Source: Blautia argi (GTDB taxonomy: Bacteria > Bacillota > Clostridia > Lachnospirales > Lachnospiraceae). Taken from it: a stretch of DNA of 64,000 nt. The stretch spans positions 2,177,501-2,241,500 of the forward strand of contig NZ_CP030280.1 in the NCBI RefSeq assembly GCF_003287895.1, given 5' to 3'. Position numbers and translations under genes: made by a program. Below the pieces are notes generated by a model. That model saw only the letters and a list, made by a program, of their open reading frames with translations, searched no databases and was not told the origin of the DNA. Position 1 is the first letter of the stretch; every line of letters starts with the position of its first letter. This document shows, piece by piece, positions 26,925 to 35,971 of this stretch.

Positions 26925-27554
26925 TTACCCTTCTTCCGGAGAAATTGTTGTTTCTTCTCTTATTCCTCTCAGAATCTCATGAAACTGCACACCGATTCTC
27001 TCTATTTCTCCCAAAACCAGATTTATCCCTTTTTCGGTCTTATACCAGTTCTCTCTCCTCACCTGACTATCCTTTACGGGACATACCAGAAAACGAGTTT
27101 CCGGATATAAAAACTGGTAATACAAAAGGCTTCTTCTTGCATGATAAGGCTTACAACACAAAATTGCCCGACAAATATTCAGTTCTTCTTTCTCTGTCAC
27201 TTTTCTGGAATAAATGGCATTTTCATAGGTGTAGGTCGCTTTGTCTTCTCTCAAAATGGCATGTGACGGAACTTTGTTTTTCTCCAAAACCTTTCTCAAA
27301 AAATCCCATTCTGTTTCATAAGTTCCGGGATACTGCTCTGTCTTTTCCTGCACGCCGCCAAAATGTCCCTGGGTAATACTATAGCGTCCGGAAGGAAGAA
27401 TCCGAGGTGCAAAGCCTGCATGATAAAGCTGTGCTGCTTCTTCTGCCAGCTGAGGAAAACCACTTCCCGGGATAAAAATAATATCTGATTTTTCCGGTTC
27501 ATTTTCCACAAAAATAAAGTCTGTAATTTGCTCTAAAAATGCTGCGTGTTTCAT
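26925..27554 (-). CDS. YdcF/SanA/ElyC family (DUF218) protein
   Basis: Encodes 209 residues of a single alpha/beta domain. DIIFIPGSGFPQLAEEAAQLY (in part) at about residues 24-43 and ILPSGRYSITQG (about 52) match the start of DUF218, and EDKATYTYENAIYSRKV (about 104-120) is the usual 'E..S..T.EN' element. The family is linked to envelope and cell-wall functions in enterobacteria. This member lacks a membrane anchor and is probably cytosolic, so the role is open. It follows the GNAT gene by 22 bases in the same direction. Confidence 0.75.
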   Translation of the reverse strand: MKHAAFLEQITDFIFVENEPEKSDIIFIPGSGFPQLAEEAAQLYHAGFAPRILPSGRYSITQGHFGGVQEKTEQYPGTYETEWDFLRKVLEKNKVPSHAILREDKATYTYENAIYSRKVTEKEELNICRAILCCKPYHARRSLLYYQFLYPETRFLVCPVKDSQVRRENWYKTEKGINLVLGEIERIGVQFHEILRGIREETTISPEEG

Positions 27555-27576
27555 GCTTTTGTGTCCCTTCTGTTAC

Positions 27577-27876
27577 TTACTGTCCGTTGTACCGGTCCCC
27601 TGATTTCTGTATAATGTGCTGAAATTCTTCATGACGTTCAAACCAGCCCCTGGCATAAGAACAGGTAAGCACAGCCTTTTTCCCCTGCCGGGAAATTTCC
27701 TCTGCTGCTGTCTGCATCAGCTTCCCTGCCATGCCTGTACCACGAAGAGAGGGAGAAACAAACGTGTGGTTGATATCTACAGTATTTGTATCAAGGTTCG
27801 GGAACGTAACTTCTGCTGCTTTTTCTCCCTTTTCATCTATATAATAAATCTCGTTTTCTTTGATGATAAAATCCAT
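27577..27876 (-). CDS. small GNAT-type N-acetyltransferase (YjdJ-like)
   Basis: Encodes 99 residues, short for a GNAT but normal for the GCN5-related COG2388 group. The acetyl-CoA-binding region FVSPSLRGTGMAGKLMQTA lies at about residues 39-57. ATG 27876 has GAAAGGAG upstream. Substrate unknown. Its 5' end overlaps a doubtful small open frame by 40 bases. Confidence 0.85.
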   Translation of the reverse strand: MDFIIKENEIYYIDEKGEKAAEVTFPNLDTNTVDINHTFVSPSLRGTGMAGKLMQTAAEEISRQGKKAVLTCSYARGWFERHEEFQHIIQKSGDRYNGQ

Positions 27877-28052
27877 TTTATGGCTCCTTTCTGAAATGGA
27901 AATCTATCGTAAGGTTTTTCCTGCTCTTCTATCTCATGTATCAGGTTTTGTATTGATTCAAGATCTTCTTCCAGAATATCTGCAATCTCCTCAGCTGTTT
28001 TTTCTTTTTTCAGTTTCTTGTTTACAAGTTGTTTGTTATTATAATAATACAT
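27837..28052 (-). CDS. doubtful 71-residue open frame, resembles the tail of an Rpn nuclease
   Basis: The segment LKKEKTAEEIADILEEDLES (about residues 14-33) resembles the repeated C-terminal tail of Rpn/PD-(D/E)XK 'transposase' proteins, where a helix with TAEEIA is common. The rest reads into the GNAT start. The ribosome site is weak (AGGAATGGA) and no nuclease domain precedes it. It may be a remnant of a lost Rpn gene, or a chance frame. Function is not assigned. Confidence 0.3.
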   Translation of the reverse strand: MYYYNNKQLVNKKLKKEKTAEEIADILEEDLESIQNLIHEIEEQEKPYDRFPFQKGAIKWILSSKKTRFII

Positions 28053-28136
28053 TCCATTCCTATGTTCCAGAAATTCTCCGAAAATTTTCTGTGAACTTTT
28101 TCTAAACTTCTTAACAGTCCTTCCTGCCAGAGAACA

Positions 28137-28173
28137 GCCCCTAAAGTCAGACTTTATATTTGACTTTAGGGGC
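28137..28173 (-). repeat. inverted repeat after asnB, possible terminator
   Basis: GCCCCTAAAGTCA and TGACTTTAGGGGC (28137-28149 and 28161-28173) form a perfect 13-base stem with an 11-base loop. No clear T-run follows on either strand, so a factor-independent terminator is only likely, not certain. Confidence 0.55.
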
Positions 28174-28202
28174 GCCTCATTTTCCCTTTTATAAAATCTT
28201 TT

Positions 28203-30053
28203 CTACAAAATTCTCACCCGATACTTCTCCAGCCAATAATTCACCTGCAGCATATATGCCAGCATCTGAGGTCCTGCCATGAGTTGCCCATACCAGGGCT
28301 TTCCATAATCTGACGGACTGGCAAGAAAACGCTCCACCTTCTTTTTATCCAGAAACTGTCCCACAGGCGCTTTGGAGTCCCGCAGAACCTCCTGGAGCTT
28401 TTCTCCCAACAGTTTCTCATATGCAGGGTGATACGTTTTGGGATAGGGACTCTTCTTTCTCCACAGTACTTCCTTAGGCAGCTTTCCCTCTCCTGCATGA
28501 CGGAGCAGACCTTTTACCACACCGTCCCGACATTTCATTTCCCATGGCACATTCCACACATATTCAATAATTCTGTGGTCTGCAAAGGGAACTCTTCCCT
28601 CCAGACCGCTGTACATGCCGGTTCGGTTCATTCTGTCAAGAAGGGTTGCCATAAACCATTTCAGATTCAGATATGCAATCTCTCTTCTTCGCTTCTCTAT
28701 CCCCTGTTCTCCTTCTAAAGCAGGCACTTCTTTTATGGTTTTTTCATAAGCGTTGCGTGTATATTCTTCCATGGGAAGCGTCTGTATCCATTCTTCTGAC
28801 AAAAGACTCTGACGCACCTTCATATCCTCAGACCATGGAAAATTTTGTCCTTCAAAGGCCTTAGAGCTGCGAAACCATGGGTAACCCCCGAAAATTTCAT
28901 CTGCACATTCCCCTGTAAGTACTACCTTGTGTTCCTTTGCGACTACAGAACAAAAATAAAGCATAGACGATTCCACATCTGCCATACAGGGCAAATCTCT
29001 GGCGTCCACGGCTCTATAAAGATAATCCAGCAGTCCTTGATTATCACATTCCAGAAAAGTGTGACTGCTTCCGCAAAAATCTACCATTTTTTCTACCCAT
29101 GGGCGGTCCTGGCTGGGTTGAAATGCATTTGCCTGAAAGTATTTCTGATTCCCCTCAAAATCAAAGGAATAGGTATCCAGACTTTTCCCCTGCTGCTTCC
29201 ATTCCTTTGCACAAATTGCTGTCACCAGACTGCTATCCACTCCTCCGGACAAAAAAGTACAAATCGGAACATCTGCCTGCATCTGCATTCTGACTGCATC
29301 TTCAATAAGCCACGCCGTCTTCTCCACGGTTTCTGCAAAAGAATCCTCATGCACATGGCTTTCCAGTTTCCAATAACACACTTCTTTAATTCCGTTTTTC
29401 TCCACTGCCAGATAATGTCCGGGAAGAACCTCATAAATATTTTTAAACACACCTTTTCCATAGGTTTTTGCCGGTCCCAGAGCAAAAATCTCACACAAGG
29501 TATCCGTATCTGCCTCAGCCTCCATGCCCGGATATGCAAAAATCCCCTTGGGCTCTGATGCAAAAATCAGATTCCCCCTGAATTTTGTATAAAACAAAGG
29601 CTCAACTCCTGCTCTGTCCCGAAAGAGAAATAACGTTTCCTTTTTGGCGTCCCAAAGCGCTGCGCCGAAAACGCCGTTGATGCGTTTGACAAATTCCTCT
29701 CCATATCGCATATAACCTGCCAGAAATAACTCGGCATCACTGTCTGTGCGAAAGACTTCTCCCTCTTTTTCCAAATCTCTTCTCAGTTCTTTTCTGTTAT
29801 AAAGTTCTCCGTCCAGAGAAAGCGTGCAGGTTCGCCCCTGTCTGCTTCTGGACATGGGTTGCCCTCCCTTTTCCAAATCCTGTACAGCCAGCCGTACATG
29901 TGCCATACCGCAATGAGGTGACAAAAAGCTCCCCTCTCCGTCCGGTCCTCTTCTCTTTTGTGTCTGATTCATATCTTTTAAAATTTTTTCCCATTCTCTC
30001 CTGCAAATACTGTAATCCTTTTCCCAACTGCAAAAGCCTGCAATTCCACACAT
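28203..30053 (-). CDS. asnB: asparagine synthase (glutamine-hydrolysing)
   Basis: Encodes 616 residues from ATG 30053 with GGGAGG upstream; the longer frame to 30077 would hide the catalytic cysteine. Cys2 in MCGIAGF is the glutaminase nucleophile; RRGPDGEG (about 40) and the N-terminal Ntn domain run to about 200. The synthetase domain has the pyrophosphatase loop FLSGGVDSSLV (about 248) and TGECADEIFGGYPW (about 363). It converts Asp, Gln and ATP to Asn. Single gene, followed by an inverted repeat, downstream of the dipicolinate genes in the same direction. Confidence 0.95.
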   Translation of the reverse strand: MCGIAGFCSWEKDYSICRREWEKILKDMNQTQKRRGPDGEGSFLSPHCGMAHVRLAVQDLEKGGQPMSRSRQGRTCTLSLDGELYNRKELRRDLEKEGEVFRTDSDAELFLAGYMRYGEEFVKRINGVFGAALWDAKKETLFLFRDRAGVEPLFYTKFRGNLIFASEPKGIFAYPGMEAEADTDTLCEIFALGPAKTYGKGVFKNIYEVLPGHYLAVEKNGIKEVCYWKLESHVHEDSFAETVEKTAWLIEDAVRMQMQADVPICTFLSGGVDSSLVTAICAKEWKQQGKSLDTYSFDFEGNQKYFQANAFQPSQDRPWVEKMVDFCGSSHTFLECDNQGLLDYLYRAVDARDLPCMADVESSMLYFCSVVAKEHKVVLTGECADEIFGGYPWFRSSKAFEGQNFPWSEDMKVRQSLLSEEWIQTLPMEEYTRNAYEKTIKEVPALEGEQGIEKRRREIAYLNLKWFMATLLDRMNRTGMYSGLEGRVPFADHRIIEYVWNVPWEMKCRDGVVKGLLRHAGEGKLPKEVLWRKKSPYPKTYHPAYEKLLGEKLQEVLRDSKAPVGQFLDKKKVERFLASPSDYGKPWYGQLMAGPQMLAYMLQVNYWLEKYRVRIL

Positions 30054-30084
30054 AATTTTTCCTCCCGCTAAAAACAATCATCTT

Positions 30085-30663
30085 TTACTGAATAATGGGC
30101 TGATACTGTTTCCCCTCCAATGCCGCCTCTGCCGCCGGAATTAAAAGTTCTGTATGAGCCACCATGGAATTTGGCTTTTTTTGTGCATGGTCCTGCCCAA
30201 ATGGCACAAAAAAGATATGCTTGGCATTTAACAAAAGCCCAATGTTTTTCATATTCATTCCCAGAGCATCATTGGTGGAAATAGAAAGCAAAAGTGGTTT
30301 TTCATTCCTCAGATGAGCCTTTGCCGCCATAAGCGCCGGAGTATCTGTAATCCCGTTTGCCAGCTTTGCAATGGTATTCCCCGTACAGGGAAGAATGATG
30401 AGCAAATCCAAAAGGCTTTTGGGTCCAATGGGTTCTGCCTCTGCAATGGTTCCCATAATTTTATGCCCGGTTATCTCCTCCGCTCTTTTGACAAATTCTT
30501 CTCCTTTTCCAAAGCGACTGTCTACAGACTGAGCTGCTTCTGAAAAAATCGGCTGCACCATTGCCCCTTCTTCCACCAGTTTTTCCAATGCCAGAAAAGC
30601 CTTTTCATAGGTACAAAACGAGCCGGTAAAGGCCACGCCTATTTTCTTTCCCTTTATTTTCAT
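30085..30663 (-). CDS. dpaB: dipicolinate synthase subunit B
   Basis: Encodes 192 residues from ATG 30663, with GGAAGGAG seven bases upstream. The flavoprotein-like fold is indicated by KKIGVAFTGSFCTYEKAF (about residues 5-22), LLIILPCTGNTIAKLANGI (about 92-110) and a late PFGQDHAQKKPNSMVAH. With subunit A it oxidises dihydrodipicolinate to dipicolinate for the spore core; the pair is the strongest sign in this window that the organism makes spores. The start is 28 bases downstream of dpaA, so they form one operon, presumably read in the mother cell. Confidence 0.92.
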   Translation of the reverse strand: MKIKGKKIGVAFTGSFCTYEKAFLALEKLVEEGAMVQPIFSEAAQSVDSRFGKGEEFVKRAEEITGHKIMGTIAEAEPIGPKSLLDLLIILPCTGNTIAKLANGITDTPALMAAKAHLRNEKPLLLSISTNDALGMNMKNIGLLLNAKHIFFVPFGQDHAQKKPNSMVAHTELLIPAAEAALEGKQYQPIIQ

Positions 30664-30691
30664 AAAGAACTCCTTCCCAAATCCTTCCTGT

Positions 30692-31561
30692 TTACAAGTT
30701 CTGCTTTCCATATCTTTCTATCGCCTCTGCCAGAATTTTAGCAGAAGCGTAAGGTGCATACCTTCCGGGAAGCCCGGGAAGCTGCAGTACCTGCAGTTGT
30801 CTTTGTTTTGCCGCTTCGTAATCCACACCTCCCGGTGCTGATGCCAAATCCAGAATCAGTGTATCCCCTGGGACATATTCTAAAAAAGCCCGGCAAAGCA
30901 CCAAAGCCGGAGCTGTATTAAAAATATACTGCATGTTTTCCAGATACTGGGGAAGCTCTGCATTTTCCAATACCCTGTCTGCAAAAAGCTGCGCTTTTAT
31001 TCTTTGCTTCTCTTCTTTGTCAGCCACAAAAACCGTGCAGGAAAACTTTTTCAAATAAGATACCAGTGTGCTTCCACACTTTCCATATCCAATAACCAGA
31101 CAATTGCTCCCCGTAAGATTTCCCGAGCTTCGGATAATGGCTTCTGCAAGACTCCCCTCTGCTGTGGCAATGGTATTCTTCACTGCTGTATACCCATCTT
31201 TTAAATAATCTACACAGATAATTCCCTTTTCTTTTGCCTGTTTCTCATATTCCTTTGGAATACCTCCTGCGAAAAGAATGCTGCCCGGTCTGGTATGCAA
31301 AAGAAGCTCCTGAGGCAAAATTTTTTTCTCCGTATTTTTGCTGAAAACTACACCCTCTCTCAAAAAAGGTATGGGAGCTACAACAACCTGCGCCATCTTC
31401 AGACACGCCTCCAGACTGCAGCTTTCTTTCTCATTTCCCCCTGTCAGCCCATAGCGCTGTACCTGATATTCCTTTTCTTCCAGAAGTTCTGCCAGATATA
31501 CCTGACGCATATCTCCGCCTAATACTGCAAATCTATAAAAATGACTCTTCAATCTTTTCAT
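30692..31561 (-). CDS. dpaA: dipicolinate synthase subunit A
   Basis: Encodes 289 residues. N-terminal domain with FAVLGGDMRQVYLAELL (about 11-27) and PIPFLREG; a Rossmann domain from about 145 with GSNCLVIGYGKCGSTLVSYL (glycine-rich NAD(P) loop); and a C-terminal LDLASAPGGVDY plus LPGLPGRYAP region diagnostic for SpoVFA. It acts with DpaB in spore dipicolinate synthesis. No sigma-K promoter could be identified with confidence in the short upstream gap. Confidence 0.93.
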   Translation of the reverse strand: MKRLKSHFYRFAVLGGDMRQVYLAELLEEKEYQVQRYGLTGGNEKESCSLEACLKMAQVVVAPIPFLREGVVFSKNTEKKILPQELLLHTRPGSILFAGGIPKEYEKQAKEKGIICVDYLKDGYTAVKNTIATAEGSLAEAIIRSSGNLTGSNCLVIGYGKCGSTLVSYLKKFSCTVFVADKEEKQRIKAQLFADRVLENAELPQYLENMQYIFNTAPALVLCRAFLEYVPGDTLILDLASAPGGVDYEAAKQRQLQVLQLPGLPGRYAPYASAKILAEAIERYGKQNL

Positions 31562-31625
31562 TCAGACCTTTGGATTTCTGCTTCTCTTTTATGATATGCA
31601 AGGCGGGCAGAAATGAAACAGCGCC

Positions 31626-31705
31626 AAAAACAGAGGCAGTGGTTCAGTCCCCCCTGGGATAAGTATCATTTGACACTCCCTATTCACACCACTGCCTCTG
31701 TTTTT
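31626..31705 (-). terminator. bidirectional terminator with perfect 18-base stem
   Basis: AAAAACAGAGGCAGTGGT (31626-31643) is complementary to ACCACTGCCTCTGTTTTT (31688-31705). The arms carry an A-run and a T-run at the outer ends, so it works in both directions. It ends the 31712-38271 operon and insulates dpaA. Confidence 0.85.
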
Positions 31706-31711
31706 CCATTT

Positions 31712-32728
31712 TTAACTTTCTCTTTCCCTGCTGTCACCCAGAAAAATCCCCTCTGCCAATACGGTTCCCAATACTGCAGCAGCAGTATTTCCTAAATTCC
31801 CAAGCATGCTGGCATCATTGGGACAAAGGACAAACTGACATACCGCCAAAAAAGCGTTTTGTTTCTTTTCTATCAATTCCGGGAAAAAGCCTAAATCTGA
31901 CCACATAGCCGGAAGATAATCCCCGGAAAAGCGCAGTGTTGTCCAAAGTCCCAGGAAAATCAATCCGCATACAATTCCGGCAGTAAACAGTTTCCCAAAA
32001 AGGCGAAGCGAAAAATTCGAAATATTGTTTAGCTTTCCGCAACCTCTTTTTATCCAGACTAACACCAGAATCCATATCGGCAGGGCTGCCAAAACTCTCG
32101 CCAGAGCGCTGTAAAGATTCCCTTCCCAGAATCCCTCCGGTTCTCTTCCGGTTATCTGCCACATCAATTTTCGTGCCGAAGAACCAGGCTCACTTTTATT
32201 TGCGTATTCCAGATATAGCCCCTCCAGCTCCTTTTCTCTGTCTGCCAAAACTGCTGCAAACAAATCCTTACTCTCTATACACCCGCGGACAACATAGCTG
32301 TTTTTCTCTATTTCTATAGAATTTCCCTGTATTTTATCTGTTCCAAACAGCTTCTGTGCAAGCGCTGTACTGACCATACACCCTTCATCGTCTTCTTGCC
32401 AGACATAGCTGCCAGAGGAAAGTCTTCCTGCGAAAAAATCTTCCATACTTCCAAAAAGACTCCACACCTCTGCAGTTACGCCAACTTGAACACTTCCTTT
32501 TACCAGCTGCTTTTCCTGTCTTGACCAAACCGTTATATCCGGAAGCATTTCCTGCCGGTCTGCCTGCTCCAAAAATTCCTGCACCTGCGCAGGTGTAACC
32601 ACCGGTGTGTCATAATATCCATTAAAACACCCTGCATACTTTTCTGTCCTCTGCCAGAAAAACAGCGCAAGCCCCCAAAGTCCTATTCCCAGAGCCAAAG
32701 TACCAACTCTTATCCATATTTTTTTCAT
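31712..32728 (-). CDS. MacB-like membrane protein of a transporter operon
   Basis: Encodes 338 residues: one N-terminal helix (about 7-25), an extracytoplasmic part (about 30-200) with MVSTALAQKLFGTDKIQGNSIEI (in part) and YVVRGCIESKD, which look like the MacB periplasmic core, then about three C-terminal helices (about 215-230, 250-275 and 310-330). It is shorter than FtsX/MacB permeases, and no ATPase is encoded nearby. The start overlaps the HlyD-like gene by four bases (ATGA), so both are co-translated. Function not known; coupling to the adaptor suggests efflux or envelope signalling. Confidence 0.6.
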   Translation of the reverse strand: MKKIWIRVGTLALGIGLWGLALFFWQRTEKYAGCFNGYYDTPVVTPAQVQEFLEQADRQEMLPDITVWSRQEKQLVKGSVQVGVTAEVWSLFGSMEDFFAGRLSSGSYVWQEDDEGCMVSTALAQKLFGTDKIQGNSIEIEKNSYVVRGCIESKDLFAAVLADREKELEGLYLEYANKSEPGSSARKLMWQITGREPEGFWEGNLYSALARVLAALPIWILVLVWIKRGCGKLNNISNFSLRLFGKLFTAGIVCGLIFLGLWTTLRFSGDYLPAMWSDLGFFPELIEKKQNAFLAVCQFVLCPNDASMLGNLGNTAAAVLGTVLAEGIFLGDSRERES

Positions 32729-34275
32729 TCTTCCAGCCTCACCTTATCCTCCGAAGCAATTTCTTTATTGCTGCCTGTAATCACCTTATCCTCCGGTCCC
32801 AGAGAAGAAGTAATGGCTGCGCTCATACTGTCCTTTTCTACTACAACTACTGAAATTCTCTTTGCCCTGTATTCTGTTCCAAGAATGGTTTCCTCCTGCT
32901 CCGCCACAAGACAGTAAGTACCGTCTGTGTCCTGCCGTATTGCGGAAAGAGGAAGTATCTGTTTATAAGCAGTATCTGTCTGTCTGCTGATTTCATAAGA
33001 AACCTCACTTCCGTATACAGCCTCTGCCGCTTCCAACTCTGCGTAAAAAACACCTGCAAAACCGGATTGTTCTTCCTTTTGACTGTCCGCTCCGGCGTTT
33101 CCCTGTCCCCCTCCGAAACCAGACGAAGCCGAATGAATGCCTCCAACTTTCTTTTTCAGTGTTTTTCCCTGCCCGGGAACCATAATTTTTACTTCATCTC
33201 CTGCTTCTGCCTTTGATAAATCCTCTGCTGAAAGATTCCCCTTTACCTGGTATCCGCCCCAGCCAAATATCAGAGAAGAGGTGTCATCGGTTATTGTTCC
33301 TGCTGTGGCACTGCTTGTTTTTAAAACTCCGTTTTCCTCTGCTTTTACTTCTGCATTTTCTGTTTCTACCTTTTTCAGCTTTTCCAGCTCTTTTTGTGCC
33401 AGCTCTAAATCTACCTGGGCAGACTGTATACTGTAATTGCCTGCCTCAACTGTTTTTCTGTCATTTTCCGCTGCAGCAGCGTCCTGTTCCTTTGCGCTTT
33501 CATAGGCATTGTATGCCTGGGTTCTCGCTGCTTCCTGTGCCTGCAAATTTTCTTCTGCCTGATTTTTTAAGGATTCCAGTTCCTGTATGGCACTGTCATA
33601 GGCTGCCTGTGCCTGAGTCTTTCTTTCTTCAGCCTCTGCTTCTGCCTGTTGACGCAGATTTTCAGCCTTCTCTGCTTCTCCAAGTGCGTCCAGCTCCTGT
33701 GCCTGCTGCAGCGCCTTTTCTTTTTCTGCTTCCGCAGCCAAAAGTTCCCCGTCTAAAATCTGCTGCTGTTCTTCTATGCCGGCATTGTATGCCTCTTCTG
33801 CCAAAGCATAATCTTCCCAGGCTGTTTCATAGTTTTCTTCAGAAAGTGCCGCCTCTCTTTTGGCTCCTTCTGCTGCTGTCACCCTTGCAGGTGGCTGTCC
33901 GGTAAGCTTTACCTGTTCCACAGCCAGCTCCAGCTTTTTTATTTCTGCCTGCTTTTTCTCTATATGCTCCTGCAAATAGGATTTATCATATCTGAGAAGC
34001 ACCTCGTCCTTTTTTACTGCAGTCCCTGCCGGCAATACCCATTCTACCCGCAGTCCGCTCTGCAGGGGAACCAGCCTCTCCTGCTTTGTTTCTACAGTTC
34101 CTTTGCCCTGTATCTGTACCTGCAGTTTTCCTTCCTGCACCTGTCCTGTAGTTACCTTTGGCACCACCATGGAAGCTGCCGTGCGGGAAAGCACAGTACA
34201 GACAGCCATAAGCAGAAAAAAGGCTGCCAAAGCCCCTGCTGCCAGTTGTTTTTTATTGATTTTCCTCTTCTTCAT
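32725..34275 (-). CDS. HlyD-family efflux adaptor with long coiled coil
   Basis: Encodes 516 residues. N-terminal anchor (about 8-32), barrel-sandwich half with VEWVLPAGTAVKKDEVLLRYD (in part, about 72-92), then about 200 residues of Glu/Ala/Gln-rich coiled coil (about 95-300), the return strand AEENGVLKTSSATAGTI (about 311), and beta-barrel domains to the end. Such adaptors bridge an exporter to the cell surface. ATG 34275 has AAGGAG, which overlaps the stop of the upstream permease (TAAAGGAG), so it is translationally coupled to a sugar-importer gene, an unusual partner. Confidence 0.85.
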   Translation of the reverse strand: MKKRKINKKQLAAGALAAFFLLMAVCTVLSRTAASMVVPKVTTGQVQEGKLQVQIQGKGTVETKQERLVPLQSGLRVEWVLPAGTAVKKDEVLLRYDKSYLQEHIEKKQAEIKKLELAVEQVKLTGQPPARVTAAEGAKREAALSEENYETAWEDYALAEEAYNAGIEEQQQILDGELLAAEAEKEKALQQAQELDALGEAEKAENLRQQAEAEAEERKTQAQAAYDSAIQELESLKNQAEENLQAQEAARTQAYNAYESAKEQDAAAAENDRKTVEAGNYSIQSAQVDLELAQKELEKLKKVETENAEVKAEENGVLKTSSATAGTITDDTSSLIFGWGGYQVKGNLSAEDLSKAEAGDEVKIMVPGQGKTLKKKVGGIHSASSGFGGGQGNAGADSQKEEQSGFAGVFYAELEAAEAVYGSEVSYEISRQTDTAYKQILPLSAIRQDTDGTYCLVAEQEETILGTEYRAKRISVVVVEKDSMSAAITSSLGPEDKVITGSNKEIASEDKVRLEE

Positions 34276-34279
34276 GCTC

Positions 34280-35126
34280 TTACTCCTTTAATCCTGACGC
34301 AAGAATCCCCTGCTCCAGATAATTCTGCCCACAGGCAAATAAAAATACAGACGGCGCCATAATCAAAATTGATGCCGCAAATGCGCTTCCCATATCCTTT
34401 CCCGTAATATTGGATAAATACAGGGACACCGGGAGCAGACTTTTGGTTTTCAAAAATGTCATAGGCGCCTCAATGGCGTTCCAGTATTCCAGAAAGTTTA
34501 AAATCAAAGAGGATATCACTCCCGGCATTCCAAGGGGAAGACCTATGTAAAAAAAGCACCTACAAGCGCCGGCGCCGTCCACCTTTGCTGCTTCTAACAG
34601 GGAATCTGGTATCTGCTGAAAAAACTTTGTCATTAAAAACACCGGAAACGTGGAAAAAATTCCAGGCAGTATTACTGACCAGTGCGTATCCAGTATCTTC
34701 AGCCTGGATAATACCGTATAATTAGAAACCATAGTCACCTGGAAGGGCAAAATCATCAGAATCATATACAGATACAAAATGCTCTTTCTGCCTTTAAAAT
34801 GAAATTTTCCCAAAGCCCACGCCGCAGGAAGTCCGAACAAAAGCTGTCCGACCAGAACGGGAAAAACCTGTTTGCAGGAATTCCAGAACATTACAAAAAA
34901 ATCCGGGCTGTCCAACAGGAGCTGCAGATATGCTTTTAAAGTGGGATACAGGGGGAACAGCTTCCAGTGCAGCTTTCCTCCTGTTCCGTAAAGCACGCTT
35001 CCATAGCTTTCTCTCAGTTCCTCCACTCCCATTAAGGAACCGGCTGCCAGAAGAAAAATCGGAAAAAGCAGAAGCAGAACAAAAATTGTTAAAAATATCC
35101 AAAGCGATGCCTTCTTTTTTCTTCAC
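34280..35126 (-). pseudogene. carbohydrate ABC permease, MalG type, frame broken at 35115-35120
   Basis: The main frame (from 35032) holds five membrane segments and the ABC-permease loop EAAKVDGAGACRCFFYIGLPLGMP (in part, about residues 178-201 of the restored protein), which contacts the ATPase. Its first helix, KKASLWIFLTIFVLLLLFPI, lies upstream in the same frame but has no start. A GTG at 35126, overlapping the previous stop as GTGA, is one base out. Removing one base from the run of six T at 35115-35120 gives a 281-residue protein beginning MKKKKASLW, the usual MalG length. Indel error or real lesion cannot be told apart here. Confidence 0.8.
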
Positions 35127-35971
35127 ATTCCCTGCCCCCATTTCTCTTCTATTTTCTGGCTTCCGAAAAGTACAAGCCCCAGAATCAGGGCAAGCATTAC
35201 AGCCGCTGCCGTCATTTTCTGCATATCCAGCTTGATAAACCAGTTGTTAAACAAATTTTGCAGCATATAAATACTGTCATGGGGATAGCCTCCTGCAATC
35301 ATATAAGCCTCCCGGAAAACTTTAAAAGCATTTACCAGGGACAAAATCCCTGTAAGAAAGGCAGTGGGCAAAAGCAAGGGACAGGTAATATGACAAAAAC
35401 ATTGAAATTCTCCTGCACCATCCATTTTCGCTGCTTCATAAAGACTGTTCGGAATCCCCATAAGACCGGACAGCCATAAAATCATATCATACCCCAGATT
35501 CTTCCAGAGATACACGGCAACCAGAACTCCAAACGCCTTCTCCGTATTCATATAATCCGGTCCTGTTTCTCCGAAATATCGGATTGCCTGATTTAAAATC
35601 CCGTTTTTATCAAAAAACAGCTGCCAGAACAAAACCACAGAACCTGCCGGCACTGCCATGGGAAGCAGGAATCCTGACTTTAAAATTCCACTTTTCTTTC
35701 CTGCTTTTAAAAGCAAAATTGCAAAGAACAAAGAGCTTCCCAAAAGCAGGGGCAGACATACAGCCAGAAAATGCAGGGTATTTCCTGCTGCCAGCTGAAA
35801 CGCCGGATTTTCCAAAACACTTTTATAATTCTCCAATCCCACAAACGTGTTTCCCACTGCATTCAAAAAAGATCTGCGTACCACATCTGCAAAAGGAATC
35901 AGCACAAATATGCTGACCCCCCAGCAGACTTGGCAGTAAAAAGAGCCATGGAATCCAGACTTCTTTTTTAC
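35123..35971 (-). pseudogene. carbohydrate ABC permease, MalF/UgpA type, frame broken at 35917-35922
   Basis: From about 35916 the frame reads SIFVLIPFADVVRRSFLNAV and on through six segments, with EAAKMDGAGEFQCFCHITCPLLLP (in part) as the ATPase-contact loop. The family's first helix, WIPWLFLLPSLLG, is encoded just upstream in another frame. Dropping one base of the C6 run at 35917-35922 joins them as LLPSLLGVSIFVLIPF, the classical sequence. No ATG/GTG/TTG fits in front of KKEVWIPW; a GTG overlapping the upstream stop at 35971 would need one more G. The start is therefore tentative. Restored length is about 282 residues. Confidence 0.8.
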
